Source: Candidatus Babelota bacterium (GTDB taxonomy: Bacteria; Babelota; Babeliae; Babelales; Vermiphilaceae). From it: 59,540 nucleotides of DNA. The notes below the pieces were generated by a model, which was given only the letters and a program-made list of their open reading frames with translations, searched no databases and was not told the origin of the DNA. The stretch's first letter is position 1; each line of letters starts with the position of its first letter. Below are positions 53,547 through 59,540 of this stretch, piece by piece. The stretch spans positions 1 to 59,540 of the forward strand of contig RXKB01000055.1 of NCBI GenBank assembly GCA_003963225.1. The letters are read 5' to 3'. The position numbers and the translations under genes were made by a program.

Positions 53547-53939
53547 ATATTATTAGCTATTATAACGGCCGCCCTTGTTTACTACATACTTGGATGGGCA
53601 TGGTACAGCCCTTTATTATTTGCAAAGCGATTGATGAAAAGCATTAATTTAACGCAAGAACAAATTCATAAGCAAACAACAAGTCTACCTATGGCATTGG
53701 CGCTTGCAGGATCATTTTTGATCTGCCTTGCGCAAACCGTTGTACTTTATATATGCATTGTCAATAGCGGCATTAACTCAATAACCCAAGCAATGCTTTT
53801 TGCAGGAACCATTTCTTTTACCTTTAGTTTTTTGTCCATGCTGCGTTCTTTTGTATGCATTCCAAAAGAAATTATTGCGCTTTTAGTGCATACTGGGTAT
53901 AATTTTGTAGGTTCAATACTGGTAGCAAAAATAATATAG
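53547..53939 (+). CDS. DUF1761-like small membrane protein with apparent AUA start
   Basis: In frame from 53547 the protein is about 130 residues with three or four membrane helices. It opens ILLAIITAALVYYILGWAWY and runs on SPLLFAKRLMKS, the pattern of DUF1761 proteins (hydrophobic start, then a WYSPxxF-type motif). AAAGGTG ends five bases before an ATA at 53547, and no ATG, GTG or TTG fits the full domain. Starting at TTG 53631 or ATG 53634 would remove the first helix and the motif. Either the start is AUA or an ATG has mutated. Function of the family is unknown. Confidence 0.55.
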   Translation: MLLAIITAALVYYILGWAWYSPLLFAKRLMKSINLTQEQIHKQTTSLPMALALAGSFLICLAQTVVLYICIVNSGINSITQAMLFAGTISFTFSFLSMLRSFVCIPKEIIALLVHTGYNFVGSILVAKII

Positions 53940-54123
53940 ATGCTTGGTTAATTTTAAATCAATTAAGTTAATACACTATTTAGAAAATATAAAAATGCTA
54001 ATTGCAAAATAGATGAACAGGCTTGCGTATTGATGATTAGCTATTTTTATATTTTTAATATAAACTAATATATTAATTTATATTACACTTGTTACTTATA
54101 TTTTTTGAAAGCGAAAAATATCA

Positions 54124-55182
54124 ATGTTTGTTAACAACTCAGTTTTATTATTGGTTATCCTTAGTGCATCTTTTTATACATTTTCTGGGGAAAATATACC
54201 GTATCTTGATTATCAGCAAAGACCTCAAGAAGTTATCGAAGCAATAAACTATGTTTTTAATAATATTGCCGATAATGCTTATTCAAAATGGTATAAAAAT
54301 GGGGATAAACAGTACAATTTAGCAAATATAGAAGATAAAGCTCTTGTTGAAAAAATTATACTAGCTACCCCTGAAAAAAAAGATTTTTATTTTTTAGATG
54401 TAGGTGCCGGCAATTTTCATTCTAGCGACTCTTGGGGACAGTTTTGTGCTACACTCATCTACAAGCTGAAACAAAGCAAGCGTATTGCTCAAGATGTACA
54501 CGTACACATAATCAATGTACGTGGTGAACAAAATGAAAAAGCAGATGATCATGTTCTTACTTGGAAAAAAGATGACTCCTGTACATTGTATAATATCGGC
54601 TCGTTTAAAATAGAAAACCTTTCTAGTGAACTTGATAAATACGATCTAACAAAGCCCTTTGACCTTATTGTTTCACGCTGGACATTGCGACATCTGGTTG
54701 ATCCACTAGGAACTTTTGTCCAAATATACAATAGACTAAATCCAGATGGAGGGTTGTACCTAGGTGACGGCTTTTTTATTGACTATAACGATGTCAATTG
54801 TGAATATGTGGCAAATGAAAATATTAGCAGTTTACTGCACAATAGCAAAGCACCCTTTTTAATTCATCCCTACCAAGAAATGCGATCAATGAATCAATTT
54901 ATAATACAGCGAATCAACTCTTGCCCTTTACAATTACCATTACAATACAAAAGTATACGTTCTATTGGTGGCAATTATCAATGCAATGCACAAAAAATAG
55001 TTAATTTTAAACAAATGCCTGAATGGCAAGATGAACCAAATATGATAGAATATAACTATGGTTATTATGATAATTATTATAAGAAAAGTATTTATTATGG
55101 AACAGTACTTTCACAAACTCTTTTTAACTGGTTTTTGAAAAACAAATTAATATTTCAACGACTTTTAAAAAATAATATTTAA
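54124..55182 (+). CDS. exported methyltransferase-like protein
   Basis: The class I SAM-dependent methyltransferase fold is suggested by motif I FYFLDVGAGNF at about 91-101 and the later FDLIVSRWTLRHL at about 179-191 with NRLNPDGGLYLGDG, the usual post-I and IV blocks. The protein begins with a signal peptide (LLLVILSASFYTFSG) and is thus expected outside the cytoplasm, where SAM is normally absent; it would act in a host cell or be inert. It has 352 residues. The ribosome-binding site is weak (GAAAGCG). Confidence 0.65.
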   Translation: MFVNNSVLLLVILSASFYTFSGENIPYLDYQQRPQEVIEAINYVFNNIADNAYSKWYKNGDKQYNLANIEDKALVEKIILATPEKKDFYFLDVGAGNFHSSDSWGQFCATLIYKLKQSKRIAQDVHVHIINVRGEQNEKADDHVLTWKKDDSCTLYNIGSFKIENLSSELDKYDLTKPFDLIVSRWTLRHLVDPLGTFVQIYNRLNPDGGLYLGDGFFIDYNDVNCEYVANENISSLLHNSKAPFLIHPYQEMRSMNQFIIQRINSCPLQLPLQYKSIRSIGGNYQCNAQKIVNFKQMPEWQDEPNMIEYNYGYYDNYYKKSIYYGTVLSQTLFNWFLKNKLIFQRLLKNNI

Positions 55183-55189
55183 AGTTATC

Positions 55190-56028
55190 ATGTATAGAAA
55201 ATTATTATTATGTTTAGCCTTTAATTGGCAGCTGATTATTCCTTCTGATTTTAAACCGATGCCCATTCATCCAAAGCAAGATGAACCTTGGCGTCAAGTT
55301 GGTAATTTTTTAACCGGTAACAGTACTGCAACAAACAACAAGGATCTCTCAACAAAAAATAATAATTACTCAGATAACAATCCTATAAATCCTTCTCTTT
55401 CTTTAGATGATCAAAATAATTCTACAAAAATTCCAGGTGCATTTGGTAATACATTGAATCAAGGAATAAATGCGATACAACAAGTCAAAGACTGTGTATG
55501 CTTTGAATGAAAATATGACAAAATCAATGAAAAAATAATCTACACACTTTATAAACAAGTCTCATTAAACGACCAGTCATCAATAATAACGAGTAAAGAT
55601 TTTGACGAAAAAGACCGGTGCTACGATTAAAATAAAATTATCAATAAAGGAAAACTTTTTCTTGATCCAGAAGCAACGTTAGAATATCCAGATACTCTGG
55701 AAATGCGATATGATCCAATTAAAAACGTACCAACTCGCTGTATTCTATATCGCCAAGGCAATATTATTTTTAATATTCCATGTCATGTAGATATTTTTGA
55801 TCTTAACTTTTCCCAAAAAGATTTATTGAAAAATGTTACAAAAAAATAAACCATAATGGGTGGTATCAGGAACGGATATACCCAGATATCCAAAAAGACC
55901 CTACTGCTTTTTATTTTACCTGGCAACACAAAACATACCTTGGGTTAAAATATATGCTTAGCTTGCTTGTCGTTTGTTACATGGCAAATAAAATAATGCC
56001 GTATATTACTGGTGCTAATAAAAAATAG
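55190..56028 (+). pseudogene. exported gene with two in-frame stops and a frameshift
   Basis: The frame opens with a signal peptide (MYRKLLLCLAFNWQLIIPSD) and 106 codons, stops at TGA 55508, continues in frame to TAA 55628 and on to TAA near 55846. A second frame then carries the end (NGWYQERIYPDIQKD, then a hydrophobic helix LKYMLSLLVVCYM) to TAG 56026. The middle part has well-ordered sequence such as FLDPEATLEYPDTLEMRYDP. One gene of about 275 residues has been broken by two nonsense changes and one frameshift. It lies seven bases after the methyltransferase-like gene. Confidence 0.65.
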
Positions 56029-56073
56029 CAACTGCTTTACTTGCTAAAAATGCATATACAAAAAAACAGAAAT

Positions 56074-56823
56074 TCATTTTTTATTGGTATGGTTCATTTT
56101 TTGTAAAGCGCTGACTTCTGCTGAACTTAAAAAACGCCAATTACCAACAGTAAGTCCAGATTTAGTCAATCCTGCATATTGTACACGGTCAAGCTTTTTT
56201 ACTTGATAGCCAAGATGCTCAAAAAGTCTACGAATAATTCGATTTTTACCATTATGAATTTCTATCATAATATCAGACTTTTTTTGTAGATATTCAATAT
56301 AATCAACCTGCACTAACCCATCATACAAACGCACGCCCTCTTTTATTGCCATGTAATCTTGGTGTTTTAAAGAACCGTCAAGAGAAACATGATACACCTT
56401 TGGCACTTCGTACCGTGGATGGGAAAGCTTTTGTGTAAGCTCGCCATCATTAGTTAATAAAAGCACACCGGTAGTTGAACGGTCAAGACGCCCTACAGGA
56501 TATATGCGTTCTTTCACCTGCGGCCATAAAAGATCGGTCACCATTTTACGCCCTTTTTCATCGGCCAAAGTGGTAATATAATCTTTTGGTTTATTAAGAA
56601 GCACGTACACCTTTTTTGGCGCATGTACGATTTCGCCTTTTACTAAAACCACATCTGTTGGTTGCACACGGTAACCAGGTTCAATTGTGATTGCATTATT
56701 AACAAGCACTACCCTTTCTTGCACAAGCTCAACAGCCCTGCGGCGCGAACAAATACCAGATTGCGCAATATATTTAGTTAATGAAGGCAGTGGATTAATA
56801 CAAGATTGTTTTTTCATATGCAT
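56074..56823 (-). CDS. RsuA/RluB-family pseudouridine synthase
   Basis: Isomerises uridine to pseudouridine in rRNA. An S4 RNA-binding domain at about 12-60 (SLTKYIAQSGICSRRRAVEL) is followed by the synthase domain with the catalytic Asp in GRLDRSTTG and the nearby LLLTNDGEL. The KNRIIRRLFEHLGY block is typical. The length of 249 residues is normal. Whether it targets 16S (RsuA) or 23S (RluB, RluE, RluF) cannot be told from sequence. Start may be the first or the third codon (both ATG). Confidence 0.93.
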   Translation of the reverse strand: MHMKKQSCINPLPSLTKYIAQSGICSRRRAVELVQERVVLVNNAITIEPGYRVQPTDVVLVKGEIVHAPKKVYVLLNKPKDYITTLADEKGRKMVTDLLWPQVKERIYPVGRLDRSTTGVLLLTNDGELTQKLSHPRYEVPKVYHVSLDGSLKHQDYMAIKEGVRLYDGLVQVDYIEYLQKKSDIMIEIHNGKNRIIRRLFEHLGYQVKKLDRVQYAGLTKSGLTVGNWRFLSSAEVSALQKMNHTNKK

Positions 56824-56986
56824 ATGTTTTTTAAAATAAATATGCTTTTAGTGTACCACAAAGCCTTATAAATACTAGAAAAACTGTTTATTTTAGTCAT
56901 TTGTACATTTTTACTTTATATTACTATTAAAATGATGCAATTATAGTATCTTTATTAAAAAAATATAATCCTTACGATGCATAAAA

Positions 56987-58348
56987 ATGGCGAAATCAAA
57001 ACAATCATACATATGTGCAAACTGTAATTATAATGCCCCAAAATGGCTGGGCAAATGTCCTGAATGCAGTGAATGGAACACCCTGACCTTATCAATAGAA
57101 CAGGTATCTGTAGCAAACAGTTTTTCTAAAACAGCTCATACAAGCTCCCCTGCTGCACAAACCTATTATTTTGATGAAATTACTTCAACTCACAAAGACC
57201 GTTTTTTTACTGGCATAGACGAGTGGGACAGGGTAATGGGTGGAGGCATAATGCCAAACTCACTGATTGTGTTAACAGGTGACCCTGGTATTGGAAAATC
57301 AACACTCCTTCTTTTGGTTTCTCAAAAACTACAACTTGCCAACACGGTTTTATATATTTCAACAGAAGAATCACTTGCCCAAGTTAAACAACGGGCGCAG
57401 CGGCTACAAGTACCTTTTGGAAATAACATTGCATTTTCTGATGCAGCTCATTTTGACGGCATAATCATCACTGCCCAAGAAACAAAGCCTACTATTTTAA
57501 TTATTGACTCTATTCAAAACTGTTACATTCAAGGATCTGCAAGTCTTCCTGGCAGCATTGGCCAACTACGCGAAGCCACCTTTAGATTGATGAGGCTTGC
57601 AAAAGAAGAAGGAATAACGGTTATTTTAACAGGTCATATTACCAAAGAAGGCTTGATTGCCGGGCCTAAAACCATGGAACATATGGTTGATGCCGTTTTT
57701 TATTTACAAGGCGAAGACCAATGGCAAACCCGTATTTTACGATCAGTAAAAAACCGCTTTGGTACTATTAATGAGCTTGGTTTTTTTGAAATGACTGCAA
57801 CTGGTTTGCAAGAAGTTGCTAATGTTAATGAGCATTTGTTGCACGACCGCACCAACGCTCCAGGATCTGCTTTAGTTGCCATTGCAGAAGGAACAAAACC
57901 GTTATTAATTGAATTGCAAGCGCTTACCGTACCTTCTAAATTAAGCATGCCTCAGCGGGTTATTTCTGGCATTGATCATAAACAAGTCATGCTTGTTGCA
58001 GCTATTTTAGAAAAATATTTAAAAATAAAGCTCAGTACGCACGACATATTTTTTAAAATAAGCTCGGCTATTAAAATCCGTGGATCTGGCATAGATGTGG
58101 GTATTGCTTGCGCTTTGCTTTCTTCGTACTTACAAAAACCTTTACCAGAAAAAATGCTTGCCATTGGTGATATTAGTTTAACCGGCCATATAAAGCCTAC
58201 ACACAATGCAACGGTACTTATTAAAGAAGCTGAACGGTTTGGCATTACCAATTTGCTGGTTGCAAAAAGTCAAAAAATAAATTCAACAAAGTGCATTATT
58301 ACACGCATTTTTTCAACGTATGAACTTATTTCTTTATTTAAAGAATAA
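56987..58348 (+). CDS. radA: DNA repair protein RadA
   Basis: RadA promotes branch migration in recombination. The N-terminal zinc finger has C10, C13, C24, C27 (CANC / CPEC). Walker A is GDPGIGKS at about 98-105. The RadA motif KNRFGTINELG follows, then a Lon-like domain with SGIDHKQVMLVAAILEK and the end HNATVLIKEAERFG. The length of 453 residues is usual. No close partner gene. Confidence 0.95.
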   Translation: MAKSKQSYICANCNYNAPKWLGKCPECSEWNTLTLSIEQVSVANSFSKTAHTSSPAAQTYYFDEITSTHKDRFFTGIDEWDRVMGGGIMPNSLIVLTGDPGIGKSTLLLLVSQKLQLANTVLYISTEESLAQVKQRAQRLQVPFGNNIAFSDAAHFDGIIITAQETKPTILIIDSIQNCYIQGSASLPGSIGQLREATFRLMRLAKEEGITVILTGHITKEGLIAGPKTMEHMVDAVFYLQGEDQWQTRILRSVKNRFGTINELGFFEMTATGLQEVANVNEHLLHDRTNAPGSALVAIAEGTKPLLIELQALTVPSKLSMPQRVISGIDHKQVMLVAAILEKYLKIKLSTHDIFFKISSAIKIRGSGIDVGIACALLSSYLQKPLPEKMLAIGDISLTGHIKPTHNATVLIKEAERFGITNLLVAKSQKINSTKCIITRIFSTYELISLFKE

Positions 58349-58397
58349 AACAATATATAATGTTTTTTAAATTTTGAATTTTAATAAAAAAGTAAAA

Positions 58398-59540
58398 ATG
58401 TCAATGTTATGTCCATGTAAAAAAATAGTTTTACTAATTTTTTCCGCTCTTAATATTACTTATTATAATGTTTTTTTTATCTCCATAGACGCAATGGAAA
58501 ATGACACAGATTTAACAGAATGCTTACCATTTGTATACAAAGAAATTAGTTTTTTAGATAAAAAAGAACAAAATTCTTTAATAAACACTATTGCGTTGTT
58601 AAAAAATGATACATTGAGAATGAATTTTTTTAAATTAAAAATCAGAGATTATAGAGAATCTGAGAAAAAAATATGTACAGAATATTTTTTTATTTATACA
58701 TGGCTTTTCAATCATCTTGTCGAAACAAAAACTCAAGATATATTGAGTAACACTGTAGGGTCTGGATACTTTTTTTTTGATGGATTAGATAAAGACTTTA
58801 ACCCTGAATTTACAAAAAAAATTACTTATGAAAATGTTAATTATAGCATTGAAAAATATTTTTTATTCGATAATCCGTTACTATTGTTACAAGATGACCG
58901 TTTTAATCGACTTGATATGCCATTATATAAAGACACCAGTAAAAAATATCATACTTTGCATAAAAATCTTGTCAGATTCCGCTACAAAATACATTTAATG
59001 CCTAAAAAAGAAACTTTTTTAAAAACACTGTATGTATTATGCAAAAGTTTGCAAAAAAATCCATTAATTGATAAAAAAAGAAAATTAAAAGACTTTATAT
59101 CATCTTTTAAGGTAACATTAAATCCACGTAAAGATCATAAAAATTTACCATTAATAGTTATTTACATACCTAATGTTTTTATCGATTCAGCAAAAATAGA
59201 TACAATCAACAGCCCAGAAGATCTTGTTTCATGCATAGATTACAAAAAATCAAAGGAATGCACAAACACATTGCTTACTTATTTAGTATGGCTTTTTAAT
59301 CAAAAAGAAAATCAAGATTGTATGGGCTCTGAAACTGTTCCCCGCTACAATCAACAAGTAACTAATTTAATATTTTTTGCTCAAGGTGATGGTGATTACA
59401 AAGAGGATGGAACTTTTAAAGATTTTTTTGAGCAACCAGACATGATATATTTTAAAGCTGAAGAGGGAGAAGATTTTAAAATTGATAGTGCCAAAGTAAT
59501 TGAAGATGCTGAACGTCTTGATAGTAACAATATCAACATA
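58398..59540 (+). CDS. exported protein of unknown function, truncated by window end
   Basis: The frame runs 381 codons from ATG 58398 to the last base with no stop. It starts with a signal-like hydrophobic segment (KKIVLLIFSALNITYYNVFF), then a charged, Lys/Phe-rich helical body. Two similar-looking segments (YFFIYTWLFNHLVETK and LLTYLVWLFNQKENQ) may indicate an internal repeat. I recognise no domain. ATG 58404 is an alternative start. Confidence 0.6.
   Translation, partial: MSMLCPCKKIVLLIFSALNITYYNVFFISIDAMENDTDLTECLPFVYKEISFLDKKEQNSLINTIALLKNDTLRMNFFKLKIRDYRESEKKICTEYFFIYTWLFNHLVETKTQDILSNTVGSGYFFFDGLDKDFNPEFTKKITYENVNYSIEKYFLFDNPLLLLQDDRFNRLDMPLYKDTSKKYHTLHKNLVRFRYKIHLMPKKETFLKTLYVLCKSLQKNPLIDKKRKLKDFISSFKVTLNPRKDHKNLPLIVIYIPNVFIDSAKIDTINSPEDLVSCIDYKKSKECTNTLLTYLVWLFNQKENQDCMGSETVPRYNQQVTNLIFFAQGDGDYKEDGTFKDFFEQPDMIYFKAEEGEDFKIDSAKVIEDAERLDSNNINI

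Overview
The window is AT-rich, densely coded bacterial DNA. It has a standard genetic code, one complete 16S-tRNA-Ile-tRNA-Ala-23S-5S operon, and Gram-negative envelope genes: an OmpA-type lipoprotein, an MCE/MlaD protein, a BamD-like TPR protein, a beta-barrel outer-membrane protein and type II secretion/pilus parts. A large share of the unknown proteins carry signal peptides. Several resemble host-interaction modules (F-box-like, LRR-like, ankyrin, macro domain, PP2C phosphatase, class 3 lipase). This mix, plus many decaying genes, suits a small-genome, host-dependent bacterium such as Candidatus Dependentiae (TM6). That assignment is inference; the 16S at 20930-22470 would settle it.

Layout. 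1-6.4 kb: a GT28-type glycosyltransferase, two decayed genes, an OmpA-like lipoprotein, RNase E/G, and a lipase gene broken by three in-frame stops with a copy of its linker just upstream. 6.5-9.4 kb: gatB and a photolyase. 9.4-16.2 kb: secreted accessory proteins, including two F-box-like paralogues either side of a HAD phosphatase and a membrane LRR-like protein. 16.2-17.2 kb: decayed DNA with a repeat that recurs near 51.8 kb. 17.2-22.6 kb: the rrn operon on the minus strand, with a consensus promoter, two boxA-like elements and a strong terminator. 22.9-26.2 kb: prfB and a second LRR-like membrane protein. 26.3-30.5 kb: a minus-strand operon of gspE, a secreted PP2C-like protein and a GspH-like pseudopilin. 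30.6-34.4 kb: a macro-domain gene with a truncated paralogue, then BamD-like, ankyrin-like, YraN and CdsA genes. 34.4-38.3 kb: an unknown secreted protein, then convergent gspK-mlaD. 38.4-45.3 kb: ftsL-like and ftsI-like division genes alternating with three members of a secreted, probably propeller-like family. 45.4-51.8 kb: a secreted protein built of about 70-residue repeats, a 930-residue exported protein and an outer-membrane barrel. 52-53.5 kb: a LigD phosphoesterase-like domain with a signal sequence, followed by a LigD-type polymerase. 53.5-59.5 kb: a DUF1761-like gene, an exported methyltransferase-like protein, a pseudogene, an RsuA/RluB-type pseudouridine synthase, radA and an exported protein cut by the window end.

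How the genes work together. Housekeeping genes (translation, cell division, lipid synthesis, repair) alternate with exported proteins that the secretion genes gspE, gspH and gspK may help deliver. The most unusual points are the signal-bearing, active-site-altered LigD phosphoesterase domain, the PP2C-like protein inside a type II secretion operon, the secreted family threaded through the ftsL-ftsI locus, and several genes with single in-frame stops and no frameshift.
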